Part shown: positions 7,207-13,651 of the stretch, one piece after another
Position numbering within the stretch: position 1 is the stretch's first letter
How the letters are laid out: every line of letters starts with the position of its first letter
NCBI GenBank assembly: GCA_036274675.1
Contig: DASUFE010000046.1
Coordinates: 1-13,742 of the forward strand
DNA from: DASUFE01 sp036274675
GTDB lineage: Bacteria; Pseudomonadota; Gammaproteobacteria; HTCC5015
DNA length: 13,742 nucleotides
Direction: 5' to 3'
Made by a program: the position numbers and the translations under genes
Notes under the pieces: generated by a model
What the model was told of the DNA's origin: nothing
Database searches by the model: none
Seen by the model: only the letters and a program-made list of their open reading frames with translations

Positions 7207-7407
7207 CGCCTCGCTATCCCTGCCCAGCGCCCTCCGAATGCTGCGCATTCTACGGGGCAGTGCGGCTCCGCCCCCTGACCAAAATCGCTCCCAGCGATTT
7301 TGTGAACCCGCCTTTTTATTGTCGGGGTTCAATACTCATCAGATTTCATTTAAACGAATGGCCCATCAAGGGGGCCTTTCGTTTAAATGGAGCTGGCGAA
7401 GGGAATT
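7207..7407. repeat. Tandem repeat unit A (~200 bp) with hairpins and tRNA-Thr 3'-end fragment
   Basis: This is the first of two diverged units about 200 bp apart (CTCCGAATG at 7232 and 7432). In order it holds CGAATGCTGCGCATTC (a small palindrome), a GC-rich segment, a 10 bp stem CAAAATCGCT/AGCGATTTTG (7280-7302), a GTCGGGGTTCAAT motif (7321-7333) like a tRNA T-arm, a long palindrome with 12 bp arms CATTTAAACGAA/TTCGTTTAAATG (7347-7389), and TGGAGCTGGCGAAGGGAATT (7388-7407). The last 20 bases match the reverse complement of the tRNA-Thr 3' end exactly. Confidence 0.82.
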
Positions 7408-7608
7408 ACTCGGGCTTTCCCTGCCCTCGCCCTCCGAATGCTACGCATTCTACGGGGCAGTGCGGCTGCGCCGCCCTGACCAAAAACGCTCCAGGCGTTT
7501 TTGTGAACCTGGCTTTTTAGTGTCGGGGGTTCAATGCTCTCCACATCAAATAAAACAAAGGCCCCCATTCGGGGGCCTTTGTTTTATTTGGAGCTGGCGA
7601 AGGGAATT
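7408..7608. repeat. Tandem repeat unit B (~200 bp), running into attL
   Basis: The second unit has the same order as unit A: palindrome GAATGCTACGCATTC, stem CAAAAACGC/GCGTTTTTG (7481-7503), T-arm-like GTCGGGGGTTCAAT (7522-7535), perfect 19 bp hairpin (7548-7589), and the tRNA-Thr 3'-end fragment. Stem sequences differ from unit A but stay paired. Frames read through both units give apparently repeated 'proteins', which I regard as translation of repeat DNA. Confidence 0.82.
7548..7589 (-). terminator. Original tRNA-Thr terminator, displaced by the element
   Basis: A perfect 19 bp stem (AAATAAAACAAAGGCCCCC and its complement) with a 4 nt loop is GC-rich at the top and A/T-rich at the base. 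Read on the minus strand it directly follows the CCA end of the tRNA-Thr fragment and ends TTTGTTTTATTT, the form of an intrinsic terminator. Before integration it would have terminated tRNA-Thr; now it is 6 kb from the intact gene. Being symmetric, it may work in both directions. Confidence 0.72.
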
Positions 7609-7633
7609 GAACCCCCGACCGGCTGATTACAAA
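7586..7633. other. attL: 48 bp attachment-site repeat (tRNA-Thr 3' fragment)
   Basis: These 48 bases are identical to 13604-13651 (offset 6018). They cover the CCA end, acceptor strand, T-arm, variable region and part of the anticodon arm up to the anticodon-loop bases. They diverge just after ATTACAAA (left continues GTTC, right TCAG), so the 5' half of the tRNA is missing here. Tyrosine integrases of the P4 type commonly use this part of tRNA genes. Confidence 0.92.
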
Positions 7634-7668
7634 GTTCATCATTCGCCACGTTGATTCAAATTGACGAT

Positions 7669-7825
7669 TGTTGACTGCTGTTGATCTTTGTCGATTTTTC
7701 CCTTTATTTCAGATACTTGCTGAAAACTTTAGCGTTGATCGGCGTTACCGGGTGTTGTCCCATAGTGTCGCAAAGATGTAGCAAACCGGTTGGTAACGCT
7801 TTAACTGTCGCAATAATGTAGCAAA
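7669..7825. repeat. Putative integrase arm-type sites, left end, and int upstream region
   Basis: TGTCGCAAAGATGTAGCAAA (7766-7785) recurs at 7806-7825 with two changes, exactly 40 bp apart. TGTTGACTGCTGTTGATC (7669-7686) matches 15 of 18 bases at the right end (13509-13526). TTGA/TTGAC words are frequent from 7651 to 7690. Paired short repeats at both ends of an integrating element, inside the att core repeats, are what integrase N-terminal domains or accessory proteins bind. Lying just upstream of the integrase start, the 20 bp pair could also autoregulate it. Confidence 0.62.
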
Positions 7826-7843
7826 AACAGCGAGGAAATTCTG

Positions 7844-9133
7844 ATGGGAAAAGCCAGTGAGAACAAGCTTAATTTCACCAAGACCACATTATTTAATCTG
7901 CCCGTGCCGTCCAGACAAACCTATTACTGGGATACGAAAACCGAAGGTCTCGGTCTCGGGATTACCCCAAATGGTATCAAGACCTTCATCTTATACCGTC
8001 GTGTCAACGGTAAACCGGTGCGCCTGAAACTGGGGCGGTTTCCGATCATGAGCGTGGATCAAGCCAGAACAGAATCGATAAAGCAGCATGCCGCGATTAA
8101 TCAAGGCAACGATCCCCGTATGGCCGCATTGGAACAAGCGCAGGCCAAATATACACTGGCCGAGGTGTACCAGGACTATCTGGACGCCAAACCGAATCTA
8201 AGGGCGGGAACACTCCGTATTTACGAACAAAACCAGCGGAATTCATTTTCGGACTGGTGGGATAAGCCGTTAAAGAACATTACGGGTGCGATGGTGCAGG
8301 AGCGGCATCGCCGGGACGGCCAGAAGAGCCGAGCAGGCGCGAATCAGTCGATGCGGATGCTGCGGGCCTTGTTCAATTTCGCCCACCAGAATTACCGCAA
8401 CAGCAAACACGAATCCTTATATCCTCACAACCCGGTGGAAATCCTGTCGAGACTAAATTCATGGTATGACATCAGCCGCAGAACAACAGTCGTAAAACAG
8501 CATCAACTAAAATCGGTTTTCTGGGCAATGATGGCAGTTCGAACCGAACGCATGGAGTCGCTGACCCTTCGCGATTACCTGTTAGTATGCCTGTTTACCG
8601 GTCTGCGCGCGCACGAAGTCAGTTCTCTGCGGATCGACCAAGTGGACTTGGAAGAGCGCTCCATTCTGCTGAAGGGTGAAACTGTCAAAAACAAACAAGA
8701 CCATCTGGTCCCCCTTAGCAGCTTTGTATTCAATATCCTGAGTTCCCGCATTGAGGGACTCAAGCTCGCTGCGGAGAAGAAGGCCCAGGAAGAAGGCATG
8801 CAGGAAACTCTGGTGTTCGTATTTCCCAGCGCAAGCAAAACCGGATACTTTGCCGAACCCCGTGCCGCCTGCGATCAGGCGTCGGAAGCTTCCGGCGTAA
8901 AATTCAGCTCTCACGACTTGCGGCGCACGTTCATAACCATTGCCGAGAGTCTGGATATTTCACCGTATGCCTGGAAGCAATTGGTCAACCACAAGATTCC
9001 AAAGAACGACGTGTCCGGTGGCTATGTGATTCCGGATCTGGAGCGCCTGCGGCAGGCGTCGCAGAAAATCTGTGATTTTATTCTGGAGAAAGCGGAATTT
9101 GGCGAACAGCGGAAATTCACTATTGTTAAATAA
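7844..9133 (+). CDS. int: Tyrosine recombinase / P4-type integrase
   Basis: This 429-residue integrase should catalyse insertion of the element at tRNA-Thr. The N-terminal DUF4102-type arm-binding domain (about 8-95) includes TKTEGLGLGITPNGIKTFIL and VNGKPVRLKLGRFPIMS. A SAM-like core-binding domain follows (about 103-200), then the catalytic domain (about 215-415). Catalytic residues seen: Arg255 (TGLRAHEVSSLR), Lys282 (ETVKNKQDHLVPLS), His357 and Arg360 (SHDLRRTF), His383 (WKQLVNHK) and nucleophile Tyr394 (SGGYVIPDL). The set is complete and the length normal, so it looks functional. The ATG at 7844 follows an AGGAAAT ribosome site. It reads inward from attL, the end with the tRNA fragment, not the end with the intact tRNA. 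Confidence 0.95.
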   Translation: MGKASENKLNFTKTTLFNLPVPSRQTYYWDTKTEGLGLGITPNGIKTFILYRRVNGKPVRLKLGRFPIMSVDQARTESIKQHAAINQGNDPRMAALEQAQAKYTLAEVYQDYLDAKPNLRAGTLRIYEQNQRNSFSDWWDKPLKNITGAMVQERHRRDGQKSRAGANQSMRMLRALFNFAHQNYRNSKHESLYPHNPVEILSRLNSWYDISRRTTVVKQHQLKSVFWAMMAVRTERMESLTLRDYLLVCLFTGLRAHEVSSLRIDQVDLEERSILLKGETVKNKQDHLVPLSSFVFNILSSRIEGLKLAAEKKAQEEGMQETLVFVFPSASKTGYFAEPRAACDQASEASGVKFSSHDLRRTFITIAESLDISPYAWKQLVNHKIPKNDVSGGYVIPDLERLRQASQKICDFILEKAEFGEQRKFTIVK

Positions 9134-9137
9134 ACCC

Positions 9138-9163
9138 TGACAGTGCGCTGCTGCGCACTGTCA
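9138..9163. terminator. Strong hairpin between convergent int and abiEii
   Basis: TGACAGTGCGC-TGCT-GCGCACTGTCA forms a perfect 11 bp stem with a 4 nt loop, starting 4 nt after the integrase stop. No T tract follows on either strand, so it may end transcripts weakly, protect 3' ends, or act on both converging transcripts. Confidence 0.6.
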
Positions 9164-9229
9164 CTGGCAAGCTACCAATTCCGGTTCGATGAATCATATC
9201 CAAAAAACTACTATCCACAGTGTGGACTA

Positions 9230-10150
9230 CTATTTTTGCATGCCCAGTATTTCCGACAGCCTTTCCAACATTTTCTGCCGCTTTTGGGTATTCATGTTTT
9301 GAATATTCTGCAACTTCCAACGCACGGCCGGAAGCTGTTCGACTCCTGCATGATCGAACAACTCCCATTTCGGATCGCCACGCTTTACGGATAGCAGAAA
9401 AGCCTTGTCGTCGGCTGTGAGTCTGGCGTTGATTTGCTGGATAAGCTTACTACGAGCTTCTGTTAATGCATCCAATCCAATTTCTGTTCGCACCATACCA
9501 TTGAATTCTGCCTCATATTGCCTCCGTATATCCTTCAAACTGGGTTTCAGCAACTCACTTATAGGACGATCATGGCTGATCAGGTACACAATAAATGCGT
9601 TTTTGATTTTCTCGCCGATTCCCTCGTTGCTTAACAACACATGGATATCAAACAGGTCCCGCGGATGTTGTCGATCCAAAGCGGCGCAGATTTTTCCGGC
9701 ATATAAATCGGCATCCGAAAGGGTATGCGATTCCACGCTCATGCCGAATCGTTCTTCGACTATCGCCGGAACCATCCTCGTCACACAGGGATATACACAA
9801 CCACGGATTACAGGATTTACTTCGACTTTGATCTGCACATTCTGATGTCTGACCAGCAGCCCGATAATTTGCGATGTTGCGGGCAGCTTCTTTGCCTGAA
9901 TCCTTGAATTCGGCAAAGCTTTTTCAATAGCTTTGGCGATTCGGGATAACGCCGAAGCGATGTTATTCAGCGAGATATCGCGCTCTTCAACAGGAAGGTA
10001 TGCCAGATCGATATCGACCGATAAACGCGGCAGGTCGCGGACGAACAGGTTGATCGCGGTTCCGCCTTTCAGCGCCAAGGAAGGTTCAGCCGCTATATGC
10101 GGCAACACGCGTAACAATAGATGCACTTGTTTTTCATACAGGTCATTCAC
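9230..10150 (-). CDS. abiEii: AbiEii/AbiGii-family nucleotidyltransferase toxin
   Basis: This 306-residue toxin of the AbiE toxin-antitoxin family has a DNA-polymerase-beta-like nucleotidyltransferase fold. Conserved motifs are present: KGGTAINLF (28-36), SVDIDL with the paired metal-binding Asp46/Asp48, KVEVNP (108-113, Glu110), and the helical motif ADLYAGKICAALDRQHPRDLFDI (147-169) with Lys153, Arg164, Asp165 and Asp168. Family knowledge: AbiEii enzymes bind nucleotides and arrest growth, in some homologues by modifying tRNA ends; the substrate here is unknown. The gene overlaps the antitoxin stop by 4 nt (ATGA), the usual coupled arrangement. All active-site residues are kept, so it is probably active. 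It converges on the integrase gene. Confidence 0.93.
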   Translation of the reverse strand: MNDLYEKQVHLLLRVLPHIAAEPSLALKGGTAINLFVRDLPRLSVDIDLAYLPVEERDISLNNIASALSRIAKAIEKALPNSRIQAKKLPATSQIIGLLVRHQNVQIKVEVNPVIRGCVYPCVTRMVPAIVEERFGMSVESHTLSDADLYAGKICAALDRQHPRDLFDIHVLLSNEGIGEKIKNAFIVYLISHDRPISELLKPSLKDIRRQYEAEFNGMVRTEIGLDALTEARSKLIQQINARLTADDKAFLLSVKRGDPKWELFDHAGVEQLPAVRWKLQNIQNMNTQKRQKMLERLSEILGMQK

Positions 10151-10938
10151 ACTGAATTGTCCTTATTCTCCCGTTCTGGAACGGTGATCTGATATTTGCT
10201 ATCCAGATAACCGCCCTTGACGATCACACGCTTGCCGCTGCCAAAATCAACACTCGACAGATCAAGGCGCTTTATCCAGGCATGTCCCTCGTTCTCCGCC
10301 AGATACATAAACAGGCGATTAACTTTGACCGAATCGGAAGCCGCTAATAGCTTACTGACTAGCGCAGGCCGCAAAGTCGTGAGCCCTTCCATTAAAAGCC
10401 GAGCACGCTCAAATCCCTCTCCATTCTGAACATGGTACAGCACTTCCAGGATCGCCCGTTCCGGTGCAGATATGCGGACTGTGTAACTATCCTTAATCAG
10501 GAAATCCGTCAGTCCCAGTTGCGCGTCTTTTCCAACACCCAAAACGCTGGTAGTAAAGTAACGCACTTCACGTCCCCAGTCATACTGCTTAAACCACGCT
10601 GGCAATTTTTCGCCAGGTTGGCCGAACAGCCACAATGGCGCAACGCCCAAGGGTAAAAAGTGGCCATAGCCTTGTAATTGGAGAGCCGTTTCACCCCCCG
10701 CGTGAATACTAAGTTCCATTTGCCGCTGTAGCGCATGAAGCCCGCCAGTCCAGTCAAACTTGTCGCCTGCCCGCGCAAACGCGCCACGGCCCACGCGCAC
10801 CAGCCATCCTGAATGGATATAGCCAGTCACCAATTGTTGATAGAATCCCCTTTGCGTCAGCCACGGCTGTACGGCCACCATGCCAGCAGGCCATTGTGTC
10901 AGGAGTTGGTTTATTTTTGTCTTATTTTCAACATTCAT
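10147..10938 (-). CDS. abiEi: AbiEi-family antitoxin / transcriptional autorepressor
   Basis: This 263-residue partner of the toxin has an N-terminal winged-helix domain (about 1-57, with LTQWPAGMVAVQPWLTQRG and a beta wing LVRVGRGAFAR). The longer C-terminal domain is typical of AbiEi proteins and includes GGETALQLQGYGHFLPLG and a conserved region ISAPERAILEVLYHVQNGEGFERARLLMEGL (split here for description). AbiEi proteins neutralise AbiEii and repress their own promoter by binding inverted repeats. The frame opens at a TTG 12 codons upstream, but that codon overlaps the likely -35 box. The ATG at 10938 is preferred although it has no ribosome site. It is translationally coupled to the toxin and divergent from the primase-helicase gene. 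Confidence 0.9.
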   Translation of the reverse strand: MNVENKTKINQLLTQWPAGMVAVQPWLTQRGFYQQLVTGYIHSGWLVRVGRGAFARAGDKFDWTGGLHALQRQMELSIHAGGETALQLQGYGHFLPLGVAPLWLFGQPGEKLPAWFKQYDWGREVRYFTTSVLGVGKDAQLGLTDFLIKDSYTVRISAPERAILEVLYHVQNGEGFERARLLMEGLTTLRPALVSKLLAASDSVKVNRLFMYLAENEGHAWIKRLDLSSVDFGSGKRVIVKGGYLDSKYQITVPERENKDNSV

Positions 10939-11041
10939 ACTGGTTAAAATAGACAAAAAATAAACTAAAATCAAACAAAAGTTTACTTTAAACTGGATTT
11001 AACCAGCCAAGATGGTTAAAAAAGGCTGAAACTAAACTTCA
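10939..11041. promoter_or_regulatory. AT-rich divergent promoter region with repeated TGGTTAAA operator-like motif
   Basis: This 103 bp region separates the antitoxin (leftward) from the primase-helicase gene (rightward). Leftward I see TTGATT, a 17 nt spacer, then TATTTT at 10951-10946, a good sigma-70 promoter whose start would fall on or next to the ATG at 10938, giving a leaderless or nearly leaderless mRNA. TGGTTAAA motifs occur at 10941-10948 (overlapping the -10 box) and 11013-11020, with the inverted form TTTAACCA at 10998-11005. This fits AbiEi autorepression and suggests that the same protein could act on the rightward gene. A rightward promoter is less clear (TGGATT, 17 nt, TAAAAA). 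Confidence 0.6.
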
Positions 11042-13504
11042 ATGAACGGAAAAATTCTTGCCCTAAAACAAAGATTAAAGAAACTCGATCAAGAACGCGC
11101 CCAAATTGTCGATGAATTGGAGCAGCTCGAACAAAAACAGATTACGCACAAACCCGGCGACTCTGCCGAAATTAATCAAAACTCCCCCAGCAAGATCAAA
11201 ATTCAATTGTTTCGCAACCTATTCCGCGGCCGGGAAGATGTCTATCCGAAGCGCTGGGAAAACAGCAAAACTGGCAAAACCGGATACTCACCCGCCTGTA
11301 ACAATGAATGGGTGAAAGAGGTCTGCAACAAACCCCGGATAAAATGCAGCGATTGCCCTAATCAGGCATTTATTCCCGTCAGCGACAGTGTCATTCGTAA
11401 CCATCTGGCCGGCGCCGGATCTGACAGTACGGGTTTCGCGAGCGCTCAGCACGACTTTACAATTGGCGTTTATCCCCTGCTGCAGGATGAACACTGCTGG
11501 TTTCTGGCGGTGGATTTCGATAAGGCATCCTGGCAACGGGATATCACCGCCTTCCTGAAAACCTGTAACGAAAAAGGCGTACCGACATCAATAGAACGTT
11601 CGCGCTCAGGTAACGGCGGACATGCATGGATTTTCTTCAGCGAGCCCATATTGGCGGCGGACGCGCGCAAACTCGGCTCATATCTGCTCACCGAAACCAT
11701 GCAGCATAACCCGGAACTCGGCTTCGATTCCTATGACCGGTTATTCCCGAATCAGGACACCATGCCTAGCGGAGGGTTCGGCAATCTCATCGCACTACCC
11801 CTGCAGCAGGGACCTCGACAGCAGGGCAATAGCGTTTTTGTAGACCAGGATTTTGAACCTTACTCAGATCAGTGGGCCTATCTATCCTCTGCCAAACGCC
11901 TAAGCAGATCCCAGATAATGAAGTTAATCGGCGATTTAAACGAAGAGCTTGGGTTTGAAACAAGCTTCGAAGCTCCGCTTGATCAACCATGGAAAACATT
12001 TCCCCCAAAGAACAATAACAGAAATTCATTTACCTGCGACTTACCGAAACGAATCAATATCGTGCTCGATAATCAACTCTATATCGAGCAGCAAGCTCTT
12101 CCACCTCCGTTGCGAAATAAGCTGAAACGGCTGGCAGCTTTTCCCAACCCGGAATTTTACCAGACCCAGGCCATGCGCCTGTCCACCTTCAATAAACCAA
12201 GAATCATCGGTTGCGCCGAAGATTTCCCGCATCATCTCGGCTTACCAAGGGGTTGCTTAGAGAGGCTTATTCAGCTTTTTCAGGAGCTGGAAATCGAGCC
12301 CTGCATACAGGACCAGCGCCTGGACAGCGATCCGATTCAGACTGAATTCCAAGGCACACTGAATCATAAACAGAAGCAAGCATTGGATGCATTATCGAAA
12401 TACGATACAGGTGTCTTGGCCGCCACAACTGGATTTGGAAAGACAGTCGTGGCATTGAACATGATCGCCAGAAGAAAAGCCAGCACGCTGATTCTTGTAC
12501 ATCGTCGTCAGCTACTTGAACAATGGATGGCCCAGTTGCCGGTATTTCTCGATATCGACCCGAAACAAATTGGCCAGATCGGAGGCGGCAGACGCGATCC
12601 GACTGGTATCATTGATGTCGCCATAATACAAAGTTTGTATCAAAGAAACGTTGTTGACGAGTGCGTTGCAAACTATGGCCATATCATCGTCGATGAGTGC
12701 CACCATTTATCAGCTTACAGTTTTGAAGCCGTTATCAAACAATGTAAAGCAAAATACATCCTCGGCCTGACGGCGACAGCAACGCGGAAAGACGGGCATC
12801 ACCCGATTATCTTCATGCAATGCGGCCCCATCCGGTTTCAGGTCGACGCCAAACAACAGGCCTCGGAACGACCATTCAATCACCATGTTATTCCCCGCTT
12901 TACCAGCTTCAGAATACCGTGTGAATTTTTGCGCAACCAGAAAAAAACCGGGATACAAGATGTATATAAGAGCATGATCCAGGATAACGCCCGTAACGAC
13001 TTGATTCTCAGTGATGTGATGAGCGCGCTTAAAAGGGGGCGCTCACCCATCGTTCTTACAGAGCGAAAAGAGCATGTGCTGTTGCTCTCCGAGAAAATCG
13101 GAAAATTCTGCAAAACCGTTATCGTACTGCATGGCGGCATGGGCGCCCGCAAACGCAAAGAAGAACTGAATAAGCTTCTGAGTATTTCAGATAAAGAAGA
13201 AAGAATTATCATCGCCACCGGACGTTATCTGGGCGAAGGGTTTGACGATCCACGTCTTGATACATTGTTCCTGACAATGCCGATTTCCTGGAAAGGAACA
13301 CTCGCTCAATACGCCGGCCGTTTACACCGGACTCATGACAATAAAACCGAAGTTATTATTTACGACTACGTGGATGTGGAAGTACCAATGCTGATAAAAA
13401 TGGCGAACAAACGCCGCACTGGATACAAAAATCTTGGATATACCGAAACTGTAGATTCGAGTACTGATCCAGAAAACCCGTCCCTACTGAATACTGCTCC
13501 ATAA
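11042..13504 (+). CDS. TOTE-type archaeo-eukaryotic primase fused to SF2 helicase
   Basis: This 820-residue protein has three parts. A short N-terminal coiled coil (about 4-33) is followed by an archaeo-eukaryotic primase-like domain (about 50-330). The latter has a cysteine cluster (Cys86, 95, 102, 105), the metal-binding motif AVDFDK (Asp158, Asp160), the SGNGGHAW motif (189-196, His194) and DRLFPNQD...GFGNLIALPLQ (232-255). Then comes a superfamily 2 helicase (about 435-800): Walker A TTGFGKT (462-468), motif Ia ILVHRRQLLEQW, motif II DECH (551-554), motif III TATAT (577-581), and motif VI QYAGRLHR (756-763). This architecture matches proteins annotated as 'TOTE conflict system' primase-helicases, thought to act against invasive nucleic acid. 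No nuclease or reverse transcriptase domain is visible. All key residues are intact. The ribosome site is weak. An alternative role is replication of the element itself. Confidence 0.9.
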   Translation: MNGKILALKQRLKKLDQERAQIVDELEQLEQKQITHKPGDSAEINQNSPSKIKIQLFRNLFRGREDVYPKRWENSKTGKTGYSPACNNEWVKEVCNKPRIKCSDCPNQAFIPVSDSVIRNHLAGAGSDSTGFASAQHDFTIGVYPLLQDEHCWFLAVDFDKASWQRDITAFLKTCNEKGVPTSIERSRSGNGGHAWIFFSEPILAADARKLGSYLLTETMQHNPELGFDSYDRLFPNQDTMPSGGFGNLIALPLQQGPRQQGNSVFVDQDFEPYSDQWAYLSSAKRLSRSQIMKLIGDLNEELGFETSFEAPLDQPWKTFPPKNNNRNSFTCDLPKRINIVLDNQLYIEQQALPPPLRNKLKRLAAFPNPEFYQTQAMRLSTFNKPRIIGCAEDFPHHLGLPRGCLERLIQLFQELEIEPCIQDQRLDSDPIQTEFQGTLNHKQKQALDALSKYDTGVLAATTGFGKTVVALNMIARRKASTLILVHRRQLLEQWMAQLPVFLDIDPKQIGQIGGGRRDPTGIIDVAIIQSLYQRNVVDECVANYGHIIVDECHHLSAYSFEAVIKQCKAKYILGLTATATRKDGHHPIIFMQCGPIRFQVDAKQQASERPFNHHVIPRFTSFRIPCEFLRNQKKTGIQDVYKSMIQDNARNDLILSDVMSALKRGRSPIVLTERKEHVLLLSEKIGKFCKTVIVLHGGMGARKRKEELNKLLSISDKEERIIIATGRYLGEGFDDPRLDTLFLTMPISWKGTLAQYAGRLHRTHDNKTEVIIYDYVDVEVPMLIKMANKRRTGYKNLGYTETVDSSTDPENPSLLNTAP

Positions 13505-13508
13505 GTGA

Positions 13509-13539
13509 TGTTGACGCCTGTTGATTCGAGATGTAGCAA
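13509..13539. repeat. Putative integrase arm-type sites, right end
   Basis: TGTTGACGCCTGTTGATT (13509-13526) resembles 7669-7686, and AGATGTAGCAA (13529-13539) is identical to 7774-7784 within the 20 bp repeat at the left end. They begin just after the primase-helicase stop. Reading direction is the same at both ends. Confidence 0.58.
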
Positions 13540-13562
13540 TTTAATCATCCGGGCGACGATAT

Positions 13563-13594
13563 GGATCAGATTTACAAGCGTAACTATCTGATCC
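13563..13594. repeat. 9 bp inverted repeat near attR
   Basis: GGATCAGAT (13563-13571) and ATCTGATCC (13586-13594) are perfect inverted copies with a 14 nt spacer, 10 bp from attR. It could be a weak terminator for the convergent tRNA-Thr and primase-helicase transcripts or a protein-binding site for recombination. No T tract is present. Confidence 0.5.
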
Positions 13595-13603
13595 TTCTTA
13601 AGA

Positions 13604-13651
13604 ATTTGGAGCTGGCGAAGGGAATTGAACCCCCGACCGGCTGATTACAAA
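13604..13651. other. attR: 48 bp attachment-site repeat, 3' part of the intact tRNA-Thr
   Basis: Identical to 7586-7633. Here it is continuous with the 5' half of the tRNA (13652-13682), so the element brought a replacement 3' end and kept the tRNA gene intact. The shared segment includes the genomic CCA and three to four bases beyond it. Confidence 0.92.

Larger units (their letters stand above)
7586..13651. mobile_element. ~6 kb integrative element in tRNA-Thr carrying AbiE and a primase-helicase
   Basis: The element is bounded by 48 bp direct repeats derived from tRNA-Thr; the unit from one repeat to the next is 6018 bp. Cargo consists of a tyrosine integrase at the left end, an AbiEii/AbiEi pair, and a divergent AEP primase-SF2 helicase gene. 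It is clearly more AT-rich than the polysaccharide region and the repeats to its left. No excisionase, relaxase, capsid, cos/pac or partition gene is visible, so mobility would need host or helper functions. The EPS operon lies outside the repeats and is not cargo. Confidence 0.9.

Noticed and set aside
6863..7633. Integron cassette attC sites or a CRISPR array
   Set aside because: The palindromes lack the RYYYAAC/GTTRRRY core boxes of attC. The repeats are few, about 200 bp, and without regular spacers, so they are not CRISPR.
7158..7654. Two overlapping plus-strand frames (about 120 and 138 codons) that look like repeat-containing proteins
   Set aside because: They translate the tandem repeat units and the antisense of tRNA-Thr. 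Their internal similarity comes from the DNA repeat, there is no ribosome site or domain, and one runs into attL.
7634..7843. An excisionase gene beside the integrase
   Set aside because: No frame with a ribosome site or MerR/Xis-like helix-turn-helix is visible here or elsewhere in the element.
10939..10974. TTG-initiated 12-residue extension of AbiEi
   Set aside because: It overlaps the best -35/-10 promoter, has no ribosome site, and the ATG at 10938 gives a normal AbiEi N-terminus.
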